Assembly: GCA_913009475.1 (NCBI GenBank)
Contig: CAJVYJ010000088.1
Location: forward strand, 1-7,226
Direction of reading: 5' to 3'
Length of the DNA: 7,226 bases
Source of the DNA: an uncultured Actinomycetes bacterium
GTDB taxonomy: Bacteria; Actinomycetota; Aquicultoria; CAJVYJ01
Shown piece by piece: positions 1 through 6,034 of this stretch (the first letter of the stretch is position 1; each line of letters begins with the position of its first letter). The notes under the pieces were generated by a model. The model worked only from the letters and a program-made list of their open reading frames with translations. It was not told the origin of the DNA and made no database searches. The position numbers and the translations under genes are program-made.

Positions 1-99
1 GAGTGAGGGGACGGGAGTGTGGAGAGGTGCTTGTGGGATGAGGGGGTTGGTGTGATAATATTAGAATGGTGAGAGGCAGGTTTGATGTTTTTTTTTTTC
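1..99. other. Low-complexity non-genomic leader (sequencing artefact)
   Basis: This stretch is strongly G/T-rich with very little C and ends in a run of eleven T (88-98). It abuts the sequencing adapter at 100. Its composition is unlike the rest of the window and it carries no credible gene. I read it as poor-quality or read-through sequence assembled onto the contig end. That it is artefact rather than real DNA is an inference from its position outside the adapter. Confidence 0.8.
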
Positions 100-156
100 A
101 TGATACGGCGACCACCGAGATCTACACTCTTTCCCTACACGACGCTCTTCCGATCT
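100..156 (+). other. Illumina P5 / TruSeq Read-1 adapter sequence
   Basis: The 57 bases match, as I know it, the Illumina P5 flow-cell sequence joined to the Read-1 sequencing primer site, from ATGATACGGCG to GCTCTTCCGATCT; only the first A of the 58-base oligo is missing. Frame 1 of this adapter translates to MIRRPPRSTLFPYTTLFRS, a contaminant peptide seen in many database proteins. Genomic sequence resumes at 157. It is library-construction sequence, not biology. Confidence 0.98.
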
Positions 157-993
157 ATCTTAGTGTTACTGATAATATATGAGTTGGCGGTCGGGTCTCT
201 GCCGGCAATTAAAGCTTTTGGCTGGCGGTTTTTATTTACCAGTAAGTGGGACCCGGTAACGAAGCAATTCGGCGCGCTGACTTTTATCTTTGGTACTTTA
301 GTCACCTCCGCTCTGGCTATTCTGCTGGCCGCGCCTTTGGGCGTCGGTTTGGCGGTTTATTTAGTTGAGATAGCGCCTAAGAAGTTGCGCGGTCCGGTCT
401 CATTTTTAGTCGATTTATTGGCGGCTATTCCCAGTGTTGTCTATGGTCTATGGGGGCTCTTTGTTATGGCCCCTTGGCTACAGCGAGTAGTTGAACCTTG
501 GTTGGCCCGCAATTTTGGTTGGTTGCCGTTTTTTCAAGGGCCGGCTTACGGTGTCGGCATTTTGGCCGGCGGTTTAATACTGACTATAATGATACTTCCG
601 ACTATCGTATCCATCTCCCGAGAAGTAATAGCGACAACTCCCAGAAGCTTGCGTCAAGCTGTTTACGCGTTGGGCTCGACGCGTTGGGAAATGATAAAAG
701 GCGCGATGTTGCCTTACGCGCGTTCCGGCATCACCGGTGCCGTCATGTTGGGGCTGGGGCGGGCTTTGGGTGAGACGATGGCGATTACCATGGTTATCGG
801 TAATCGTCCGGAGATCTCGACATCACTTTTCGCGCCGGCGCAAACCATGGCCAGTTTAATTGCCAATGAGTTTACCGAAGCGACTTACAGTCTTTATATT
901 TCATCGCTGGTTGAGATCGGCTTAGTGTTGTTTGCTATAACCATTATTTTAAATATCGCGGCGCGATTGCTTATCAGCCGTATTGCTCGCTAG
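157..993 (+). CDS. pstC: Phosphate ABC transporter permease PstC, 5'-truncated
   Basis: PstC is one of two inner-membrane permease subunits of the PstSCAB high-affinity phosphate importer; it pairs with PstA to form the channel energised by PstB. The genuine part is 278 codons with no start codon: it begins inside the first membrane segment (ILVLLIIYE) where the adapter ends. E. coli PstC is about 319 residues, so roughly 20-40 N-terminal residues are missing. The sequence shows several hydrophobic segments, the PstC-like stretch AAIPSVVYGLWGLFVMAP, and the cytoplasmic EAA-type loop (REVIATTPRSLRQAVYALGS...) followed by LGLGRALGETMAITMVIGN, typical of PstC. It is followed 22 bases later by pstA, so the two are very likely cotranscribed. 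The open frame continues upstream to 82 only because the adapter happens to be in frame; those extra 25 residues are false. Confidence 0.95.
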   Translation: MLVLLIIYELAVGSLPAIKAFGWRFLFTSKWDPVTKQFGALTFIFGTLVTSALAILLAAPLGVGLAVYLVEIAPKKLRGPVSFLVDLLAAIPSVVYGLWGLFVMAPWLQRVVEPWLARNFGWLPFFQGPAYGVGILAGGLILTIMILPTIVSISREVIATTPRSLRQAVYALGSTRWEMIKGAMLPYARSGITGAVMLGLGRALGETMAITMVIGNRPEISTSLFAPAQTMASLIANEFTEATYSLYISSLVEIGLVLFAITIILNIAARLLISRIAR

Positions 994-1015
994 AGATCGG
1001 ATTGGATTGTAGCTT

Positions 1016-1873
1016 ATGAATATAAAAAAAAGACGCATTATAAATTCAATAATGAACTATCTTTTTACACTGGCGGCCTTGTCTGTTGTTCTGGTTCTGG
1101 GCTTGATATTGGGGTACGTGGTTTGGCAGGGGGCCCCGGCGTTAAATATTCATCTCTTTACCGAGTTGCCAAAACCGGTCGGGGAGGCCGGTGGCGGTAT
1201 TGCCAACTCAATTGTCGGAACTATATACTTGATTGTGTTGGCTTCATTAATCGGTATACCAATCGGGGTGCTTTCCGGTGTCTATCTAGCGGAATATGGA
1301 CAAAACAAGCGCTTTGGTGAGGCCGTGAGATTCTTAGCCGACGTCTTAAGCGGCATCCCTTCCATCGTAGTTGGCATATTTGTTTATTCGTTGATAGTCT
1401 TAGCCATGGGACGTTTCTCCGCTTTGGCCGGTGGGGTAGCCTTGGGTATCTTAATGATTCCCACCATAACCAGGTCTACCGACGAAGTATTAAAATTAGT
1501 TCCTAATTCTATTCGAGAAGCTGCTTTAGGCTTGGGTGCCTCGCGTTGGCGAACGGCGTTAACGGTGATTTTGCCGGCCGGCCTTAGCGGTATTTTTACC
1601 GGCATCATCTTGGCGATAGCCCGGGTAGCCGGTGAGACGGCGCCGTTGCTCTTTACCGCTTTGGGTAACCGTTTTTGGAGCGCCAGTCTGGACCAGCCTA
1701 TCGCCGCCATTCCCCTACAGATATTTACTTACGCGACCTCGCCCTATAAAGATTGGCACGCCAAGGCTTGGGCCGGTTCATTGGTTTTGATCTTGATGAT
1801 ATTGGTCCTAAGTCTGTTGGCCCGCTTCATCGCCGGCCGGGGCGCATCCGGACGCTTCAAAATGGGCAACTAA
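1016..1873 (+). CDS. pstA: Phosphate ABC transporter permease PstA
   Basis: PstA is the second membrane permease of the PstSCAB phosphate importer and partners PstC. The 285-residue product is near the usual length (about 280-300). An N-terminal membrane segment lies at about residues 15-37. The conserved PstA features include GGGIANSIVGT, the segment FLADVLSGIPSIVVGIF, the EAA loop DEVLKLVPNSIREAALGLGASRW that docks on the ATPase, and IARVAGETAPLLFTALGN. The ATG at 1016 is the natural start: it precedes the first membrane segment and lies 22 bases after the pstC stop. No clear Shine-Dalgarno is visible, so translation may be coupled to pstC. The usual next gene, pstB, is absent; 390 bases of repeat-bearing non-coding DNA follow. 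Confidence 0.95.
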   Translation: MNIKKRRIINSIMNYLFTLAALSVVLVLGLILGYVVWQGAPALNIHLFTELPKPVGEAGGGIANSIVGTIYLIVLASLIGIPIGVLSGVYLAEYGQNKRFGEAVRFLADVLSGIPSIVVGIFVYSLIVLAMGRFSALAGGVALGILMIPTITRSTDEVLKLVPNSIREAALGLGASRWRTALTVILPAGLSGIFTGIILAIARVAGETAPLLFTALGNRFWSASLDQPIAAIPLQIFTYATSPYKDWHAKAWAGSLVLILMILVLSLLARFIAGRGASGRFKMGN

Positions 1874-1962
1874 GGGATTACTGGTTATGGGCGAAGAAGA
1901 AGTGTTTTTCCCCTCCTTGCTAAAGATGGGTCGGGGGGATTGAGAAAAGAAAACGTGTAGCC

Positions 1963-1978
1963 GCAAAGCTTGCTTTGC
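1963..1978. repeat. Short palindromic hairpin
   Basis: GCAAAGC (1963-1969) pairs perfectly with GCTTTGC (1972-1978) across a TT spacer. It is not followed by a T run, so it is not an obvious intrinsic terminator. It is one of three palindromes in the gap downstream of pstA. Confidence 0.5.
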
Positions 1979-2027
1979 CTAATCATCGTTAAAATTATTA
2001 GAACCGGCGTTTATGCTACAATCCGAT

Positions 2028-2043
2028 TCAGAGCAAGCTCTGA
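2028..2043. repeat. Short palindromic hairpin
   Basis: TCAGAGC and GCTCTGA pair perfectly with only AA between them (in practice a 6-bp stem with a CAAG loop). It sits between two copies of the octamer ATGCTACA (2013-2020 and 2043-2050). Its function is unknown; it lacks a U-tract. Confidence 0.5.
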
Positions 2044-2070
2044 TGCTACACATTCTCCGGGCACTTTACA

Positions 2071-2126
2071 CTTGTCATTCCCGACCCACCTATGCTTGTC
2101 ATTCCCGACCCCGATCGGGAATGACA
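2071..2126. repeat. TCATTCCCGA direct repeat plus inverted repeat
   Basis: The 17-mer CTTGTCATTCCCGACCC occurs twice in direct orientation (2071-2087 and 2095-2111). The second copy also forms a perfect 12-bp inverted repeat: TGTCATTCCCGA (2097-2108) with TCGGGAATGACA (2115-2126) around a 6-base loop. A TCATTCCCG / CGGGAATGA hairpin of this kind resembles dispersed REP-like or MITE-end repeats in many bacterial genomes. No transposase gene is adjacent. Confidence 0.75.
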
Positions 2127-2248
2127 CGGCCACCTGTGCCCTTCACATCCCTACACTCTTTACAGTGGTCATACGTCTGCCGTCCCCCGTACTCCTAGTG
2201 CCGGTGAGATTCTGTATTACAATCATGATTTGCTAAGCTGCAAAAAAA

Positions 2249-2257
2249 TGCTATGTT
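2249..2257 (+). promoter_or_regulatory. Extended -10 box, likely leaderless start
   Basis: TGCTATGTT is an extended -10 element (TGn plus TATGTT, 2252-2257) that ends six bases before the ATG at 2264. That spacing puts the predicted transcription start at or next to the A of the ATG. No Shine-Dalgarno precedes the start, which fits leaderless translation. No convincing -35 box is seen. Confidence 0.45.
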
Positions 2258-2263
2258 GTTACA

Positions 2264-2527
2264 ATGAGTACTGACTTAATCATGCTTATTTCAAAACTAA
2301 ATAAGAGATATGAAGACTTTGAACTAAAAGATGTCACTATCGAGCTGCCAAAGGGTGCGATTATGGGCTTTATCGGCCCCAACGGCGCCGGCAAAAGTAC
2401 GACTATCAAATCGATACTCAACCTTATCCCCTATGATAGCGGTCGGATTTTAATTGATGGCATGGATAACGTTAAGGATGAAATTAGAGTAAAACAAATC
2501 ACCGGTTTTTTTAATATCGTTTATTAA
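2264..2527 (+). pseudogene. Truncated ABC transporter ATP-binding protein (N-terminal fragment)
   Basis: The 87-residue product is the first third of an ABC ATPase. After an N-terminal beta-rich segment (LISKLNKRYEDFELKDV) it has a perfect Walker A motif GPNGAGKST at residues 38-46, then the usual TTIKSILNLIPYDSGRILIDG. It ends with KQITGFFNIVY just before the Q-loop. The Q-loop, LSGGQ signature, Walker B aspartate/glutamate and switch histidine are all absent, so it cannot be an active ATPase. Intact family members are about 230-300 residues. The style resembles drug/ABC-2 export ATPases (BcrA/YtrB type), not PstB, so it is not a displaced pstB. The frame ends overlapping the stop of the convergent peptidase gene by 4 bases, as if DNA was lost or joined here. 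An assembly join is an alternative. Confidence 0.8.
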
Positions 2528-3816
2528 GGCAGGTATTTTAGGGGATTAACGGTTCCCGAGAAACCATATCCGCCGCCGTCATCGCGGAGCTCAAAGTGGA
2601 GATGCGCGCCTCTTGAGTCACCGGCCCCAGGGTCACCTGCTCCACCGCCTGATTCAGCAACTCGTTGTCCACGAGAGACCTGGCCACTGGTCACAAAGAT
2701 TTTTCTTAAATGAGCATAGCGAGTGACCCAACCGCCGCCATGGTTAATGTCGATATAGTTACCGTAACCGGTAGGGTCATAGCCAACACTTACTATTCCG
2801 GCTTTTGCGGCTACGACGGCCGTGCCGCTGGAAACACCGATATCAATACCGGCATGGAGATGGGTGCTTCGATTATTTCCCCATTCGCCGCCACGATGAA
2901 TTAGATTGCGGCTGCCGCATGGCCAGATGAACCCGCTTATAGACGGTATGCCTGGAATTGGCCTAAACGCTCCGCCTTCGGGCGAAATTACGCGTGACTC
3001 TTCCTTGATTTGTCGAGTTAAATCAGTCGCGTTGCCTTCCTCATTATTTAATTCCGCCGCTAACTGCTTATTTTGACTGCCTATACTCGCGATGAGGTTT
3101 TCCTTGCTATGAAGCTGTTCTGCTAGGCTGTCTTTTTGTTTTTGCAAGTCGACGGTTAAAGAAGCGATGCGATTCTCCTCAGACAACAGGATTACTTGTT
3201 TTTGTTCGGTGGCCGTCTTGTTTTTCTCAATGGCGGCTTTAGCCGCTTCGATAACAGCCTTAGTATCTTTAATCTGCTTCACTAATTTCGCGTCTTGGTT
3301 AATGATTCTGGATAAGTAATAGACTTGGTGAAGTAAGTCTGAAAAACTTTTAGCGGATAATATGACTTCAATATAGGGTATTCCGCTGGACCTATAGAAA
3401 TTGTTTGCCCGCTTATCAAGTACGACTGAGAGCTGCTTTAGTTTTTTTAACGCGTTGGCGTGTTCTTGTTGTTTCTGCTCGAGCTCTATTTGCAACATGT
3501 TAAGTTTAGCCTGTGTCACGCTCGTCTTTGTTTTGGCGGCGCTTAACTGCGTTCGCACTTTATCAAGGCGAGTTTGAATAGCGTACATATTGCTGTCCGC
3601 CTGTTTAATATCGGCATCAAGCTGAGATTTAGTCAGATTGTTCTTGTTGATTTTTTGCTTTTTATTATTTATTTGCTGATTAAGCGTATTCAGCTGCTGC
3701 TGTTTATTCGTCGACGAATAAGCGGTGGTCGAATAGATAATTGAAAAGACAAGAATAAAAACAAGCATGATTACTGACTTGGCAAAAAAATTAAGCTTAG
3801 TTGACTCTGCTTGCAT
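2524..3816 (-). CDS. Exported coiled-coil M23 family metallopeptidase (EnvC/NlpD-like)
   Basis: This 430-residue protein has a hydrophobic N-terminal signal or anchor segment (about residues 13-33), a long coiled-coil stalk rich in Q, K, E and L (about 36-275), and a C-terminal M23 (LytM) domain (about 295-430). Zinc and catalytic residues are visible: H321 and D325 in HAGID, H369 in YAHL, and H405/H407 in GAHLHFEL. M23 enzymes cut peptide cross-links of peptidoglycan; coiled-coil members often act as, or activate, hydrolases during cell division. All key residues are kept, so it may be active and not just a regulator. The loop before HLH is extended (GGGAGDPGAGDSR), as I recall from Patescibacteria homologues. 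An AAGGA Shine-Dalgarno (3824-3828) lies seven bases from the ATG, which supports this start. It appears monocistronic and converges on the ABC fragment. Confidence 0.9.
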   Translation of the reverse strand: MQAESTKLNFFAKSVIMLVFILVFSIIYSTTAYSSTNKQQQLNTLNQQINNKKQKINKNNLTKSQLDADIKQADSNMYAIQTRLDKVRTQLSAAKTKTSVTQAKLNMLQIELEQKQQEHANALKKLKQLSVVLDKRANNFYRSSGIPYIEVILSAKSFSDLLHQVYYLSRIINQDAKLVKQIKDTKAVIEAAKAAIEKNKTATEQKQVILLSEENRIASLTVDLQKQKDSLAEQLHSKENLIASIGSQNKQLAAELNNEEGNATDLTRQIKEESRVISPEGGAFRPIPGIPSISGFIWPCGSRNLIHRGGEWGNNRSTHLHAGIDIGVSSGTAVVAAKAGIVSVGYDPTGYGNYIDINHGGGWVTRYAHLRKIFVTSGQVSRGQRVAESGGGAGDPGAGDSRGAHLHFELRDDGGGYGFSGTVNPLKYLP

Positions 3817-3866
3817 ACACTCATCCTTATTTAAAATCGCTATAATATATAATCGTCCTTTGCTAT

Positions 3867-3894
3867 ATTATACTAAAAGCGACCGCCATGTCAT
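3867..3894 (-). promoter_or_regulatory. Promoter of the M23 peptidase gene
   Basis: On the minus strand ATGACA (3889-3894) is followed by a 16-base spacer and a perfect TATAAT (3867-3872). This predicts a transcript start near 3860 and a 5' leader of about 43 bases containing the AAGGA ribosome-binding site. The match is good by sigma-70 standards, but it is a sequence-based inference. Confidence 0.6.
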
Positions 3895-3934
3895 ATTTAG
3901 CTGATTTGCTAAAGATGATTTGTCAAAGCAATTA

Positions 3935-3963
3935 TTGCGTGATAAGGTTTCCCTTTGTATAAT
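3935..3963 (+). promoter_or_regulatory. Sigma-70-type promoter for tRNA-Gly
   Basis: TTGCGT (3935-3940), a 17-base spacer and a perfect TATAAT (3958-3963) lie 11 bases upstream of the first base of the tRNA. Predicted initiation is just before the mature 5' end, leaving only a few bases for RNase P to remove. Confidence 0.75.
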
Positions 3964-3974
3964 ATATTTGCAAC

Positions 3975-4046
3975 GCGGATGTGGCTCAGTGGTAGAGCAT
4001 CACCTTGCCAAGGTGAGGGTCGCCGGTTCAAATCCGGTCATCCGCT
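3975..4046 (+). tRNA. tRNA-Gly (GCC anticodon)
   Basis: The 72-base cloverleaf is complete. The acceptor GCGGATG pairs perfectly with CATCCGC. The D stem is GCTC/GAGC, the anticodon stem TCACC/GGTGA with loop TTGCCAA (anticodon GCC at 4007-4009), and the T arm GCCGG-TTCAAAT-CCGGT has one G-T pair. The discriminator is T at 4046. CCA is not encoded (TCGA follows), so CCA must be added by a nucleotidyltransferase. Confidence 0.97.
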
Positions 4047-4079
4047 CGAAAAATAAAAAGCTTTGCTTTTTATTTTTCG
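4047..4079 (+). terminator. Intrinsic terminator hairpin after tRNA-Gly
   Basis: A perfect 15-bp stem (4047-4061 with 4065-4079) closes on a TTT loop. The left arm is A-rich and the right arm T-rich, with a CG pair at the base and a GC pair at the loop. The T-rich right arm supplies the U-tract. The symmetry means it could also work on the opposite strand. It begins immediately after the tRNA discriminator base. Confidence 0.8.
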
Positions 4080-4082
4080 CCC

Positions 4083-4103
4083 GATTTACGATTTACGACT
4101 TAC
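4083..4103. repeat. Three tandem GATTTAC-type heptamers
   Basis: GATTTAC, GATTTAC and GACTTAC follow one another without gaps. They are flanked by a short inverted pair, CGCCCG (4078-4083) and CGGGCG (4103-4108), so the array could sit in the loop of a small hairpin. It lies between the tRNA-Gly terminator and the GH15 promoter. Its role is unknown. Confidence 0.6.
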
Positions 4104-4143
4104 GGGCGGGAATTGTCTGTCCAACCAACAACCTCACTTGATT

Positions 4144-4152
4144 TGCTATATT
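4144..4152 (+). promoter_or_regulatory. Extended -10 promoter of the GH15 gene
   Basis: TGCTATATT is an extended -10 box (TG at 4144-4145, TATATT at 4147-4152) 22 bases before the ATG at 4175. No good -35 hexamer is seen 16-18 bases upstream, consistent with extended -10 promoters. The leader carries only a weak CAGG-like ribosome-binding sequence. Confidence 0.5.
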
Positions 4153-4174
4153 AAAGGGTAAATAAATCAGGTCT

Positions 4175-6019
4175 ATGAAAAAATATAAAAAGCTGGAAGA
4201 TTACGGGATAATCGGCAATCTTGACACGGCGGCACTGGTCGGAAATGATGGTTCCATAGATTGGTGCTGCTTTCCTCATATAGAATCCCCCAGTGTTTTT
4301 GCCGCGTTGTTGGATAAGGACAAAGGCGGATATTTCAGCGTAACGCCGGTCGGCCCATATCGGTCATCGCAAAATTATATCGATAGGACCAATGTTCTAC
4401 AAACTAAGTTTACAACCTCGGCGGGTAGTGCCGTCTTGACGGATTTTATGCCTTTGAAGGGCTGGGACAAAGCTGATAAGCTTTCTCATCAAGCCGTTTA
4501 TCGCAAGATAGTTTGTGAACAGGGGCAAATCGACTTGGCGGTCAGTTTTCAACCTCGTTTTGACTACGCTCGCGCGAAGACAGTTCTTAAGCTGGATGAT
4601 AAAGGCATCTTAGCTACAAGTAATAGTGAGCATATCTTTTTAAAAAGCTCGGCTCTGCTTAAAATAGAGAACGCCGGTGCCAAAGGCATTTTGAGTATGA
4701 AAGCCGGTGATGTTGCTTGGCTGGCGTTACAGTACGGTCATGAACGGCCGCTGGAAACCCAAAACGGTGAAGAGCTGCTGGACAAAACAGTCCAGTTTTG
4801 GTTGGGGTGGGTACACTCCTGCGAAGAGCAAAAATGCGTCTTCGGCGGAGCCTGGCACAATCTTATTATTAGGTCGGGCCTGGTTTTAAAATTACTTAAT
4901 CATCAAGAGACCGGCGCGATATCAGCGGCCTTGACTACCTCCTTGCCCGAGGTAATCGGAGGTAATCGTAATTGGGATTACCGCTATAACTGGATTCGTG
5001 ACGCCTCCTTTACGGTTCAGGCTCTCTACAATGTCGGACATATTAAAGAAGCCAAAAATCATCTTAATTGGTTTATGGGTATTTGCCATATACTTAAAGA
5101 TATTTCCAAGACTCAGATTTTATACGGTTTACACGGTGAGCGAGCTCTTGACGAAGAAGAACTTTCCCACTTATCCGGTTATCGAAATTCTCGGCCGGTG
5201 CGCATCGGCAACGGCGCTGTCGGGCAAAAGCAGCTTGACATCTATGGTGAACTGGTCAGCGCTATCTATGATACCAGCCGTTTTGGCGAGGAGATATCGG
5301 AAAAACTTTGGCGGTTGGTTATAAAAATCGTGAATTATGTTACCAAGGTCTGGACGACCAAAGACTCCGGTATCTGGGAAGTTCGCAGCCGTCCGCAGAA
5401 TTTTGTTTATTCTAAACTTATGTGTTGGGTTGCCTTAGACCGCGGTATCAAAATCGCCAAATTAAGAGATAAAGATTTTGTTCTTGATACCTGGCTGGTG
5501 GCCAGAGATGAGATAAAAAAAGCGATTCTTGAAAAAGGTTTCAGCCCGCGGTTAAATAGTTTTGTTCAATCGTTTGAGACGGAGTACCTTGACGCCACTG
5601 GTCTGCTGATTCCATTGATGGGATTGCTCCCCTTCGACGACCCTAAGATTCAGGGTACTGTTGACGCTGTCTTTAAAGAGTTGCTGTCTAAGGATGGATT
5701 AGTTTATCGCTATAAAAATGATGACGGACTTCCCGGCCGTGAAGGCGCTTTTCTTCTCTGCTCTTTTTGGTTGGTGGATGTCTTGGCGCTTTCAGGCAGA
5801 GCCGAAGAAGCTGAACGAATATTCAGCGGTGTCGTTAAGCACGCCGGCCCTCTAGGCTTATTAGCTGAGGAGATAGATGTAAACAGTGGGGAGATGCTGG
5901 GCAATTATCCCCAAGCTTTTAGTCATATCGGTCTAATCAACAGCGCGCTTTATTTAGGCAAAGCTAAGGGCAGGAAAGAGATAGGCCCCAACCTTGTAGT
6001 CGTTAATGAGCGGCTATGA
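4175..6019 (+). CDS. GH15 family glycoside hydrolase (glucoamylase/trehalase type)
   Basis: The 614-residue protein is full length for bacterial GH15 enzymes (about 600) and has no signal peptide, so it is likely cytoplasmic. The N-terminal beta-rich domain opens with the family hallmark LEDYGIIGNLDTAALVGNDGSIDW (residues 7-30). The (alpha/alpha)6 barrel follows, with NWDYRYNWIRDASF (266-279), ELSHLSGYRNSRPVRIGN (329-346), SGIWEVR (398-404), NFVYSKLMCWVALDR (409-423), GREGAF (521-526) and GNYPQAFSHIGL (576-587). By family knowledge E402 in GIWE and E523 in REGAF are the likely general acid and base. GH15 members release glucose from alpha-glucans, or split trehalose or isomalto-oligosaccharides; the sequence does not tell which. 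Its probable role is mobilising stored glucan or trehalose. It is transcribed alone and converges on the thioredoxin gene, with 15 bases between the stops and no clear terminator. Confidence 0.93.
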   Translation: MKKYKKLEDYGIIGNLDTAALVGNDGSIDWCCFPHIESPSVFAALLDKDKGGYFSVTPVGPYRSSQNYIDRTNVLQTKFTTSAGSAVLTDFMPLKGWDKADKLSHQAVYRKIVCEQGQIDLAVSFQPRFDYARAKTVLKLDDKGILATSNSEHIFLKSSALLKIENAGAKGILSMKAGDVAWLALQYGHERPLETQNGEELLDKTVQFWLGWVHSCEEQKCVFGGAWHNLIIRSGLVLKLLNHQETGAISAALTTSLPEVIGGNRNWDYRYNWIRDASFTVQALYNVGHIKEAKNHLNWFMGICHILKDISKTQILYGLHGERALDEEELSHLSGYRNSRPVRIGNGAVGQKQLDIYGELVSAIYDTSRFGEEISEKLWRLVIKIVNYVTKVWTTKDSGIWEVRSRPQNFVYSKLMCWVALDRGIKIAKLRDKDFVLDTWLVARDEIKKAILEKGFSPRLNSFVQSFETEYLDATGLLIPLMGLLPFDDPKIQGTVDAVFKELLSKDGLVYRYKNDDGLPGREGAFLLCSFWLVDVLALSGRAEEAERIFSGVVKHAGPLGLLAEEIDVNSGEMLGNYPQAFSHIGLINSALYLGKAKGRKEIGPNLVVVNERL

Positions 6020-6034
6020 TTCTTAATATTAAAA

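Larger units (their letters stand above)
1874..2263. other. 390-bp non-coding region with repeats, pstB expected here
   Basis: No convincing gene is seen on either strand in this gap; the open frames inside it are short and have no recognisable protein character. It contains a C-rich/G-rich pair of tracts (about 1909-1940), a GCAAAGC/GCTTTGC hairpin (1963-1978), a TCAGAG/CTCTGA hairpin (2028-2043), and a TCATTCCCGA direct and inverted repeat cluster (2071-2126). The octamer ATGCTACA occurs at 2013-2020 and again at 2043-2050. No U-tract terminator for pstCA is recognisable. Confidence 0.7.

Noticed and set aside
82..156. N-terminal extension of PstC starting at TTG/ATG near 82-100
   Set aside because: It is translation of a T run and the Illumina adapter, not genomic coding sequence.
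1384..1710. 108-codon minus-strand frame inside pstA
   Set aside because: It is a shadow of the clear pstA coding frame and has no family features.
1909..1940. C-rich/G-rich pair as a pstCA terminator
   Set aside because: The stem is weak (about 6 bp with a G-T pair) and is followed by ATTGAG, not a T run.
2071..2126. CRISPR array
   Set aside because: Only two direct copies with a 7-base gap, and no spacer-length regular spacing or cas genes.
1970..2236. Open frames of 88 and 61 codons in the gap after pstA
   Set aside because: They cross the palindromes and repeats, have no ribosome-binding site, and their products (runs such as FPTHLCLSFPT) reflect the repeat sequence, not a protein family.
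2264..2527. Displaced or rearranged pstB
   Set aside because: The sequence lacks PstB-type features, such as the LNxxY-type N-terminus, and reads like an ABC-2/drug-export ATPase.
3920..4141. 73-codon frame on the plus strand
   Set aside because: It runs straight through the tRNA-Gly gene and its terminator hairpin; the tRNA explains the sequence.
4998..5324. 108-codon plus-strand frame inside the GH15 gene
   Set aside because: It is an out-of-frame shadow over the conserved GH15 barrel motifs.
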